DNA of 64,000 bases from Meconema thalassinum (taxonomy: Eukaryota; Arthropoda; Insecta; Orthoptera; Tettigoniidae). The notes beneath the pieces were generated by a model. The model did not search any database. It worked only from the letters and a program-made list of their open reading frames with translations, and was not told where the DNA came from. Below, one piece after another: positions 55,700-64,000 of this stretch (position 1 is the first letter of the stretch; every line of letters starts with the position of its first letter). The stretch covers positions 525,282,861 through 525,346,860 of the forward strand of contig OX336390.1 in NCBI GenBank assembly GCA_946902985.2, given 5' to 3'. The position numbers were made by a program, and so were the translations under genes.

Positions 55700-56444
55700 C
55701 AGCGTTTCCCAAACTGTGGTACGCTCGTACTGCTGCAGTGGTACGTGGTGATGTTACGAAAGATATCAAAAATATTAGATACGTTACGAAAAATATAAAA
55801 ATATAAAATTTGAAAATATAAAAACATTGATATGTTGCCGGAGGTCTTGAAGGCCAAAGATAAGAGCAGTTTTATGAATTGAATTTTGATTCAGAACACC
55901 TTTTTCAAAAATGACTCTTGTGAACTTTTGGGTTGAGAGGCGTGCAGACTATACAGACATAGCTGACAAAGCAGTTAGATTTCTACTGCCTTTTTCTACT
56001 TCGTACTTGTGTGAGACTGTATTTTCTTCACTTGTTTATCTCAAGAATAAATTCCGGAATAGGCTCCTTACAGTGGAAAACGATCTTCGTTTGAGACTCA
56101 GCAATCTTAAACCAGACATTCCTAAGTTGGCTTCTAATCTTCAAGATCACCCTTCACATTGAAGTTGTTAGTTGATCTTTGGTTTTTATGTTTAATTATT
56201 ACGAGTTCTTTTATTAATATTATTTGTACAGTGTCATTTCCGGATGTTTGAATTGAATACTTATTGCAATAAATAATAAAACAACTGGACACACTTTTTA
56301 TTATTTGAACTTTAACTCCAACAGACTAACTCTAACAAACACAATTTATAGTTATAGTTAATTTATCTCCCAACCGTTAGGTGGTACGTGAGAGATTCTC
56401 ATCTCTTAAAGTTGTACACACACAAAAAGGTATGGGAAACACTG
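55700..56444 (+). mobile_element. hAT deletion derivative, 745 bp
   Basis: Ends CAGCGTTTCCCAAACTGTGG and the inverse of CAGTGTTTCCCATACC. A perfect 8-bp duplication CACTACAC at 55692-55699 and 56445-56452 is diagnostic of hAT insertion. Confidence 0.92.
55911..56162 (+). pseudogene. hAT transposase C-terminal dimerisation remnant
   Basis: 83 codons: NFWVERRADYTDIADKAVRF, LLPFSTSYLCETVFSSLVYL and KNKFRNRLLTVENDLRLRLS. The F-x-x-LxPFxTxYLCExxFSxL pattern followed by K-x-R-N-R-L...DLRLxLS is the hAT C-terminal dimerisation region (ZBED5-like). The BED finger and catalytic core are deleted. The frame ends DHPSH at 56162 and is intact. It comes from a different hAT family than 5530-8941, judging by the different ends. 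Confidence 0.85.
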
Positions 56445-56452
56445 CACTACAC

Positions 56453-57344
56453 CAATGGTTTGCGTGATGAAATGTTAACTACTGGTACTGGAGCTCTGAG
56501 GGGAATGTTAGTTACTTGTAAGCGTGGTCATATATACGAATAAAATACCATTTTAGTATTCTGAAGATATAAAATATATTGTATACTGTAGTTACAGTAG
56601 CCTATAGGCTTCTTTGAATGGAATTGACTGAAATTTGAGAATTGATAGTTGGTTGCTTCATTTATTGCGATTGATTATTTTGAATTTACTTATAAGGTAT
56701 GCAAATGATTGAATTACGTCAGGGTCGCTCAGTAAACTACCGTTTCAGGCTTGGGCAGGAAGCACATCAATTCATGCACATTAATGTTATACTACACATA
56801 TTATTATACTAACAATAAGAATAAAATGGGTGCGTTACAAAAATGTTCAGGCCTTCAAAATAATTCAGAATACTCCGCTTTTCAAATGATATGATGGTCT
56901 GGGTTATTAATAAAATTGTCACTCAACGCACATGAAATACACATAAGTATAATAATAATAATAATAATAATAGAATAATTATAATAATAATAATAGAATA
57001 ATTATAATAATATCTTAGTAGATAATTACGCTGACGCTGGGAGGTGAAACTTCATATGTATTACGCTGAACACTCGACGTAAATTTAACTCAGGTGCAGA
57101 TGAAGAACCTCGTAGAACTTCACACTTTATGTAATTATACTCTTACACAATATTTACCGTACCGGTACTTAATTAAAATCAACAACAATGATCGCTCACT
57201 AGAAATGAGTAGGCTATACTTTCACTGAGGATCTTTGAATATTTCACTACTAATGACAACACTCATTTGCTATGTAGGCCTATCTAACGAGTAAGCAGCA
57301 TACGCTGGCATCTCAGTAACGCATGTTGATAACCTCACGTCATC
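56453..57344. other. No gene recognised
   Basis: AT-rich, with an ATA microsatellite at about 56950-57010. No domain-bearing ORF. Confidence 0.4.
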
Positions 57345-57537
57345 TGGATCTTGTTGATTTACGAAGAAACCCTGGTTTGCAGATGACACCCAAACGTAGC
57401 CTATATTAGCCGATGACGTGGTGGCTGCTGATCTCATCACCCGCTTTGCAAGTGGGAGAGGGTTAGGGCAGACAATCTAAATTTACAAGTGATTATTAGT
57501 CTACTAAAAGACTTATTTTTTTCTTTTCTTTTTTTTT

Positions 57538-58052
57538 CGGCTTCGGTGGCGTAGTTGGTAGCATGCTGAGCATCTATGCCCAAGATAGTGGGTTCAACCC
57601 CGGCCGAAGCCGTTGGATTTTTTAAGAGCGCTAAAAATCCCTCAGTACGCCTTCCTTCGGAGCGGAAGTAAAGCCGGCGGTCCCATGTCATAGATTTATG
57701 GTATATTAAAGAACCTTCCGCTAATTACACCTGTGTGAAGCTAAATTGTAGGTTAGGTTAAACATTTGACAAACGCTCTTAGGTTCCGACGTTCGTCGGC
57801 AGGAGCCGACTGCGATGGCATCTGGTAACCAGTTCTGAACTAGTAGTCGTTGACGGTGGCGTTTGGCGGCAAAAGTAGGAACTACTTGAAAATTCAATGT
57901 CGGCAGTCCTTACTTGAATTGAAAACAGATAACACACACTAATACAGTCACCACAATTAACACCGGTTATCAGACAGATTCTACACACACCCAAAGTACA
58001 CGGGGCTACATAACCGCGTTGTCGCAACCCCTAAACTGAGGAACCAACCAAC
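57538..58052 (+). mobile_element. SINE family C, longest copy
   Basis: Starts CGGCTTCGGTGGCGTAGTTG (A box), GGGTTCAACCCCGG (B box). It carries an extra ~110 bp (57673-57785, CCATGTCATAGATTTATGG) also seen at 40990-41080 and 10930-11020 but lacking in the D composites. Ends ACTGAGGAACCAACCAAC. Confidence 0.8.
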
Positions 58053-58194
58053 TTTTTTTTTTAAATTCTGATTTTTGTTTTTACGTAATTTTTGTTTATT
58101 ATTAGTCTATAATTATTAGTTTTATTTTCTTTTTGTTTTGTTTCGTTTTATTATTATTAGGTAATTTTCTTATTTAGAATTTCACCTCTAAATT

Positions 58195-58393
58195 AGGGGG
58201 CGTGGTGGTGCAGCGGTCAAGCTGTTGGTCTCTCACCAAGGTGGACTGGGTTCGAATCCCGGTCTATGCATGTGAGATTTTTGAAGTGAAATGCCATGTC
58301 CTGTGGTTCTGATTCCACGTAAAAAGGAGGTCCCGTGGCTCATGATCGTGTGATTAACGGTCACGTAAAACTAAAAGCTTCCTTCCTTTTTCC
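58195..58393 (+). mobile_element. SINE family A copy
   Basis: GGGGGCGTGGTGGTGCAGCG head, GGGTTCGAATCCCGG B box, CTTCCTTCC tail. The duplication TTCACCTCTAAATT (58181-58194, 58394-58407) is perfect. Confidence 0.9.
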
Positions 58394-58497
58394 TTCACCT
58401 CTAAATTTTAATGTGTTCAGAATTTGTGTAATTTAATCTGTGTTAATAAGGGCAGATTACCTCGCTGTTGCACCTCTTAAAACAACAACAACAACAA

Positions 58498-58533
<36 letters not shown>

Positions 58534-58545
58534 CTCACATCTATG

Positions 58546-59189
58546 TTTATCACTCACATCTTGTGGTGAACCCGGTTTGAATACTCTTAATTGATTTTAG
58601 AAAATTACTGGCTCAGAGAAACTTTCCAAACTTTCAAAATATAGCCTTGACATAAGACAATGAACTGGGAAATTCTAAAATACAGCAGTATTTGTTTTAA
58701 TGTTTACGCAAAGAAAGATACACCAATAGGCTAACAGAATGTTTCATGATCGACACAGGGCTTGGCCGGTCGGGGATTATTGTAGCCTATAATAAAGACA
58801 GCTGAGTTGAAAGGTCAATGAATTACGAGTTTATCTACATGATTAACATGAGTTTTACACATGATAATACGTTCAAAAAATAACTGATATTACATATTAG
58901 TAATTTAAATCAAGTTAATAATCATATCCATATCAGAACAGCTACCGTAATATGTACAGTTACAATCTCACTAAGCAGTCTTGGGTAATGTAATTCCTTA
59001 AGTGAATATGTTTTTTGTTATATTACTTTGTTATTATTGGGATCCATTTAGCCTATATTGTAACAGTTAGTAAGAATGGAAGACAGTATAACAAAGGAAT
59101 AGATGTGCTGTAAAACTAGCGATTACGCCAAACACAGCAGGAGATTGTCTATATACAAGTGGCTTAGGAACTCGTGTTCCTGAATAAAT
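58546..59189. other. No gene recognised
   Basis: AT-rich sequence with no ORF or repeat ends that I can support. Confidence 0.4.
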
Positions 59190-60000
59190 GTTTCATAGAC
59201 CCTACAATATCGACGAGAACGGCTGGTGTGCTGTCGAGTAAGATCGGCGTGGGTCGACGAATGCCATAGTGTCGTCTTTAGTGATGAATCAGTGTCGTAT
59301 TTAGTGATGAATCACACCTCGCGCCTCTGTCTTGCCCGCAGTGATCGCAACAATCTTGTGCGAAATTGAATCACGCCTCTGTCTTGCCCGCAGTAATCGC
59401 AACAGTCTTGTGCGACGATGAATCACAACTCTGTCTTGCCCGGAGTGATCGCAACTGTCTTGTGCGACAATGAATCACGCCTCTGTCTTGCCCGCAGTGA
59501 TCGCAACTGTCTTGTGCGACGACATACCGGGGAGAGGGGCCACCCAGACCTCATTGTCGAGAGAAACACTGGTCCAACACAAGGCATTATGGTCTGGGGA
59601 ACCACCATGCGAAATCACAGTGTTTATTGAGGGCAATATGAGTGCTCGCCAGTATGTTACAGGGTAGGTACTCAATCCTGTGGTTATCCTTATCATGGCA
59701 AATATTACAAATTGAATGTTTCATCAAGACAATGTTCGCGATCTCACTGCACGGATCTCCAGGCAGCTTTCCACGACATAACAACCTTACACCGGTCCGC
59801 CAGATCCCTGGACATCATCCCTATTGAGGAGTTGTAAGACAAGATGGGTCGACAACTGGACAATTTGCCTCAGCCATCCGCAACTCTGGAACAATAAATT
59901 GACCTGTACAGTGCAGCAAGCATGGACGCGATTCCTCAAGAAGTGATCCAGTGTTTACCTTCCTCGAAGAATTCAATTCATGGTGAGCACATCTTGTATT
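59190..60000 (+). pseudogene. Tc1-like transposase relic
   Basis: Decayed Tc1 transposase. Readable blocks, in shifting frames: HSVVFSDES (first catalytic Asp, ~59260), ESRLCLARSDRNCLVRRHTG and ERGHPDLIVERNTGPTQGIM then VWGT (59470-59600), SARQYVTG (59641-59665), HQDNVRDLTARIS (second Asp region, ~59730), and the complement of the LPQP.. tail near 59865. Order and spacing fit the Tc1 DDE core; the N-terminal paired-like domain is not readable and no terminal inverted repeats were found. The segment just after the first catalytic Asp is tandemly expanded (59306-59520), which alone would destroy the frame. Confidence 0.7.
59306..59520 (+). repeat. 52-bp tandem repeat, four copies, inside the Tc1 relic
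   Basis: Units at 59306-59364 (with a 7-bp insertion), 59365-59416, 59417-59468 and 59469-59520, each TGAATCAC...CTCTGTCTTGCCC...TGATCGCAAC...CTTGTGCGA. Just upstream, a 23-bp duplication (TTTAGTGATGAATCA words at 59278 and 59301) abuts the array. Confidence 0.88.
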
Positions 60001-60270
60001 GATGTTTGTCCAGATTTGAGGTCAGAGTGACCTGCAAGTGTTATCAAATATAATCGTATCACAGCCACACATTCGTCGTGCGTGTTCAATTGCAGCATTG
60101 CAGCACTACCCTTTCACGGTGTTGCAATTTCCATTTTCATGAGTGTGTAGGCCTACATTACAAAGTAAATTCTATGTAGACTATGTTATCTCACATCTAA
60201 ATGATTTTCCCTACACTTGACCAAAATAATTCACTATTCTTCAAAATTATTTTCTTTCGTAATTTGTGTT

Positions 60271-60449
60271 TTAGGTAGATTTCATAAGAAAGCTAACTAT
60301 TGCAATGGGTACCATGTTTCGACTTCCTGAAAATTTCGACATATCTTCGCGTTTCACATCCCCCAGACCCCAAAACCACCGTCAGTTCAAAAGTTTATAT
60401 ATAATTTATGTATAATTATATGTATATATGTATCTATCTATATATATAG

Positions 60450-60499
<50 letters not shown>

Positions 60500-61726
60500 T
60501 TTCTTGTGGACACGATAACTGCCGTAATTTTGTACCAGTCACTTTGAATTTTTTACATAATATGTATCCCTATAAAATCTCGGTCGAGTTCGTTAACGGG
60601 AAAAATCGGTCGAAGGGGGTAAAAATGGGGGGCTTTTTTCGAAAAAGTGAAATATCACTATAACTCTCTTAATATGTGAAATATCGAATCCCTTCAAAGT
60701 TCATATTATGTGTCGGTTAAGTGCCAAACATTTATGTTTAAAAAGTTTTTTGATAGCACCAACTATTGGCCAATGGGGTGGGAAAAAGTGGGTTTTTCGG
60801 GAAACATTAATCATATCTCTCTTAATAGGCACAATATCAAAACCGTACAAAATGGACAATATTCCCCTAATAATTACCTAAAACTTTTGTCTGAAAGAAT
60901 TTTTGATATGACCCACCATTACGCCAAGGGATGAGAAAAATGATTTCGGAATTAAAAGAAAATGCCAAGAGCCATCAGAGGTTGCCATGGCAACACCACT
61001 AAATTGACGAGGGTTGAGCCATCAGACGTTGCCATGACAACGCACTTGCACGAGATCAGAATCAGTATTTCCATCTAAGTGTGAAGCGGCTTCGGTGACG
61101 TAACTGGTAGCATGCTGAACTTCTATGCCCAAGGTCGCGGGTTCAAAACCGGCTGAATTCGTCGGATTTTCTAAGAGCGCAAAAATCCCTGAGTATGCTT
61201 TCCTTCGGAGGGGAAGTTCCAACGTTCGTTGCGAGTTGCTGGTTCCGGTGGAATCTAGTAGCCAAGTTCAGAGCTAGGTGTCGTTGATGGTAGTATTTGG
61301 TAGCAAAATTAGGAACTACTAGACTACTTGAAATTGACCGTCTGCAGTCCTTACCTGAATTACAGACTAATACAGCCATCACAATTAACACCGTTTATCA
61401 GACAGATTCTACACACACCCAAAGTACACGGGGCTAAATGGCCGCGTTGTCGCGGCCCCAAAACTGAGGAACCAACCAACATCTCTGCGGGTGATAAAAT
61501 TTTGCGTGAAGAAGTAACAGACCGTTAGATAGTTACACATCATTACATCAGTGTCGAAACCTTGCATAAGGACAGTGTGACCACAAGTATATAAATGGAC
61601 CCCAAATGACAAAAAGGTAACCGTCCCCATAAGATAATAAAATGTTAAAAATATGCATAGAAAGACGAAAAAGAAAGTTACTTAAGCTCCAAATTGTAAA
61701 ATACTTCCTAGCAATAAATGAGGTCT
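60271..61726 (+). mobile_element. Composite family D, copy D3
   Basis: TTAGGTAGATTTCATAAG start, 5' block with a long TA microsatellite (60437-60498), SINE C at 61087-61480, then ATCTCTGCGGGTGATAAAAT and the uninterrupted AAGTATATAAATGGACCCCA site (empty for element E). Truncated at ATGAGGTCT (61726), where SINE A begins. Confidence 0.8.
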
Positions 61727-61925
61727 AAAAAGGAAGGAAGGAAGATTGTAGTTTTACGTGACCGTGAATCTTGTGATTATGAGCCACGGGACCTCCTTTT
61801 TACGTGGAATCCGAACCACAGGACATGGCATTTCACTTCGAAAATCTCACATGCATTAACCGGGAATCGAACCCGGACCACCTTGTTGAGAGGCATACAT
61901 CTAGACCGCTGAGCCACCACGCCCC
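61727..61925 (-). mobile_element. SINE family A copy
   Basis: Minus strand: GGGGCGTGGTGGCTCAGCGG head at 61925, GGGTTCGATTCCCGG B box, (CTTCC)n tail at 61727-61745. It joins the cut end of D3; the right flank does not continue D, and no clear duplication was found. Confidence 0.82.
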
Positions 61926-62133
61926 TATGGGATGAGATGCGATGAATGTATATGTGGCGAGTGTTTTTTACGTCCGGATGTCTATCCTGACGCCAACCTC
62001 ATGAGAAGAGTTAATGAGAGAATGAGAGATGAAATGAATGAAACTGGGTATCAAAATTATGTTCATGCAAAATTAGAGCTTAGTCGGTTGGGTATTTTTT
62101 GCGTGAAAGAGTACACGAAAGACACCACTACAT
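61926..62133 (+). repeat. Repeat fragment
   Basis: TACGTCCGGATGTCTATCCT then GACGCCAACCTC recurs near 51220. A GATGAAATGAATGAA purine stretch follows. Probably part of another SINE or LINE. Confidence 0.4.
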
Positions 62134-63552
62134 TTAGGTAGATTTCATAAGAAAGCTAACTATTGCAATGGGTACCATGTTTCGACTTCCGGAAAATTTC
62201 GACATATCTTCGCGTTTCACATCCCGCAGACCCCAAAACCACCGTCAGTTCAAAAGTTTATACATCATTTATGTATGTATATATATATATGTATATCAGT
62301 TTCTTGTGGACACGATAACTGCCGTAATTTTGTACCAATCACTTTGAATTTTTTACCGAATATGTATACCTGTAAAATCTCGGTAGAGTTCGTTACTGGG
62401 CTAAATCGGTCGAAGGTGGTGAAAATGGGGGGGGGGGGGCTTTTTTCGAAAAAGTGAAATATTCCTATAACTCTCTTAATATGTGAAATATCGAATCCGT
62501 TCAAAATTCATACTATGTGTCGGATAAAGCCCAAAAATCTATGTTTGAAGAGTTTTTATAGCACCAACCATTGACCAAAGGGGTGGGAAAAAGTGGGTTC
62601 TTCGGGAAACATTAATCATATCTCTCTTAATAGGCACAATATCAAAACCGTACAAAATGGACAATATTCCCCTAATAATTACCTAAAACTTTTGTCTGAA
62701 AGAATTTTTGATATGAACCACCATTACGCCAAGGGATGAGAAAAATGATTTCGGAATTATAAGAAAATGCCAAGAGCTATCAGAGGTTGCCATGGCAACA
62801 TTACTAAATTGATGAGGGATGAGCCATCAGACGTTGCCATGACAACGCACATGCACGAGATCAGATTCAGATTTCCATCTGACTAAGTGTGAAGCGGCTT
62901 CGGTGACGTAACTGGTAGCATGCTGAACTTCTATGCCTAAGGTCGCGGGTTCAAAGCCGGCTGAATTCGTCGGATTTTCAAAGAGCGCTGAAAATCCCTC
63001 AGTACGCTTTCCTTCAGAAGGGAAGTTCAACGTTCGTTCCAAGTTACTGGTTGCGGTGGCATCTAGTAGCCAAGTTCACAGCTAAGTGTCGTTGACGGTA
63101 TATTTGGTTCCAACATTAGGACTACTACTTGAAATTGACCGCCACACCCAAAGTACACGGGGTTACATGACCGCGTTGTCGCAGCCCTAAACTGAGGAAT
63201 CAACCAACATCTCTGCGGGAGATAAAATTTGACGTGAAGAAGTAACAGACTGTTAGATAGTTACACATCAGCTCCAAACCTTGCATAAGGGCGGTGTGAC
63301 GACAAGTATAAAAATGGACCCCAAATGACAAGAAGGTTACCGTCCCCCTAACACAATAAAATGTTAAAATTATGCATAGTAAGACGAAAGAAAAGTTAAT
63401 TGTGCTCCAGTTACATTGTAAAATACTTTCTCGCAATAAATGAGGTCTGTTCCTTCTACGAAAACCTGCATATTTTGCCTATTATAGCCTATCCCCTAGT
63501 TTGCCCCTGTGAAATCTACCTCCGCCTTCCGGCGTGCCGAGAGGATTTTTTT
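62134..63552 (+). mobile_element. Composite family D, copy D4 (most complete)
   Basis: Start TTAGGTAGATTTCA (62134). Short TA run, 5' block, SINE C (62895-63208, with an internal deletion near 63140), then GGAGATAAAATTTGACGTGA, the empty E target GACAAGTATAAAAATGGACC, AATAAATGAGGTCTGTTCC, the subterminal inverse TGAAATCTACCT (63510-63521), the hairpin CGCC-TTCC-GGCG (63523-63534) and GTGCCGAGAGGATTTTTTT. This is the reference copy for the family. Confidence 0.82.
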
Positions 63553-63935
63553 ATGTTTAAGATAGCATTTTATCAAAGTAAAGTGTCATCTGAACATCTT
63601 AAATATTCTGCGAACTAGCTAAAGGGGTTCGGTGCCATTTTGTCCCGGTACGGCGCGGCGGTGAGGTTGGGAAGAGGGCCAACAGTGATTGACATAGGCA
63701 TTCTTCCGGAGCCCTCTTAAAGCCGAGCGGAAGTGACGTACACAAACAAGCGAGGGCGCAGCACGCGTGACCTCCTCTCCAGAATGGTGCCGGGCAGCCC
63801 AAAAGTTGGTGTCTTCTTGCAAGAGGTGTGTCCTTTCACCAATCAACAACCAAGTCAGTCTTGCCGTTAAAGCGAGCCGACATGAACACACAATATTTAA
63901 ATTAACTTGTACCAGTGTTCTTCAAATGCACTTAC
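63553..63935. other. GC-rich, CpG-rich stretch
   Basis: 63620-63800 is distinctly GC/CpG-rich (CCCGGTACGGCGCGGCGGTG) with a CRE-like TGACGTAC near 63735. It could be promoter-proximal or intronic DNA of a real gene, or an unknown repeat. The minus-strand frames here have no recognisable domain. Confidence 0.3.
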
Positions 63936-64000
63936 CTTCCACTGAGGCGGCGACCTTGATGGTCGTCTTCTGTTCCAACTCTTCCTTCCCTCAGCCCCAT
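63936..64000 (-). CDS. Possible exon at window edge with 5' splice donor
   Basis: On the minus strand the sequence GTGGAAG is followed by GTAAGT (63935-63930), a consensus donor. Upstream, one frame reads GKEELEQKTTIKVAASVE, which looks protein-like and is open back to a TGA near 63990. A second frame starts with ATG at the window edge (MGLREGRVGTEDD). I cannot tell which, if either, is used, and no acceptor is visible because the window ends. I do not recognise the protein. It is the only hint of a host gene in the window. Confidence 0.25.

Larger units (their letters stand above)
57345..58545 (+). mobile_element. LINE 3' end, split by two SINEs
   Basis: Matches 30060-30415: GATCTTGTTGATTTACGAAG, then GATGACGTGGTGGCTGCTGA, TTTACGTAATTTTTGTTTAT, TTAATCTGTGTTAATAAGGG and CAGATTACCTCGCTGTTGCA, with a TAAC tail (58495-58538). 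SINE C (57538) and SINE A (58195) inserted into it. No coding sequence remains except a trace of the final RNase H codons at its start. Confidence 0.75.

Noticed and set aside
62136..63521. Family D as a cut-and-paste MITE with 12-bp TIRs
   Set aside because: Copies share sequence beyond the 3' inverted motif (hairpin and T-run) and no target duplication is seen, so a Helentron-like design fits better.

Overview
This is eukaryotic, repeat-saturated DNA. I could not recognise any intact host gene in the 64 kb. Everything identifiable is a transposable element or a relic of one: rolling-circle elements (Helitrons and Helentron-like elements), cut-and-paste DNA transposons (hAT, PIF/Harbinger, mariner, pogo/Tigger, Tc1, a Mutator-like relic), non-LTR retrotransposon fragments, and many tRNA-derived SINEs with simple repeats between them. 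The SINE sequences and the mix of elements suggest a large-genome arthropod, most likely a polyneopteran insect such as an orthopteran. That assignment comes from recollection of similar repeats, not from a search.

Layout: 1-2201, two Helitron 3' ends in tandem, the second carrying a ~164-bp array. 2876-5270, a Helentron-like element made of ~293-bp repeats (family E). 5530-8941, a decayed hAT element holding a PIF/Harbinger derivative and a SINE. 9536-11148, a LINE tail fragment, a fold-back element and nested SINEs. 11303-14526, another Helitron end and a second E element. 14623-20118, two copies of composite family D; the second was split by an E element, which was itself split by a TIR element (F) carrying a SAP-motif exon. 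20125-21415, a mariner. 22-23.4 kb, GGAA repeats beside SINEs. 23843-28464 and 33863-38490, two near-identical 4.6-kb Helitrons in the same orientation, each holding the same LINE insertion, SINE and tRNA-like unit. 38.9-39.7 kb, a TTTC tract. 40-52 kb, SINEs including a ~490-bp head-to-head inverted pair, a Mutator-like transposase relic, a MITE and a pogo-type deletion derivative. 53.5-58.5 kb, LINE fragments and an hAT deletion derivative with a perfect 8-bp target duplication. 59.2-60 kb, a Tc1 relic with a 52-bp tandem expansion. 60271-63552, two more D composites. 63.6-64 kb, GC-rich DNA with a possible exon at the edge.

The elements form a record of nested insertions rather than a working pathway. 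The strongest candidates for undescribed biology are: (1) family D, a Helentron-like element that carries a tRNA-derived SINE as a fixed part in all four copies; (2) family E, which ends in an AGCCTACTTTT inverted motif and is filled by arrays with ~146/292-bp spacing; (3) element F, with an AT target duplication and a SAP-domain exon; and (4) the paired 4.6-kb Helitrons carrying a LINE as cargo. All similarities were judged by eye; none was computed.
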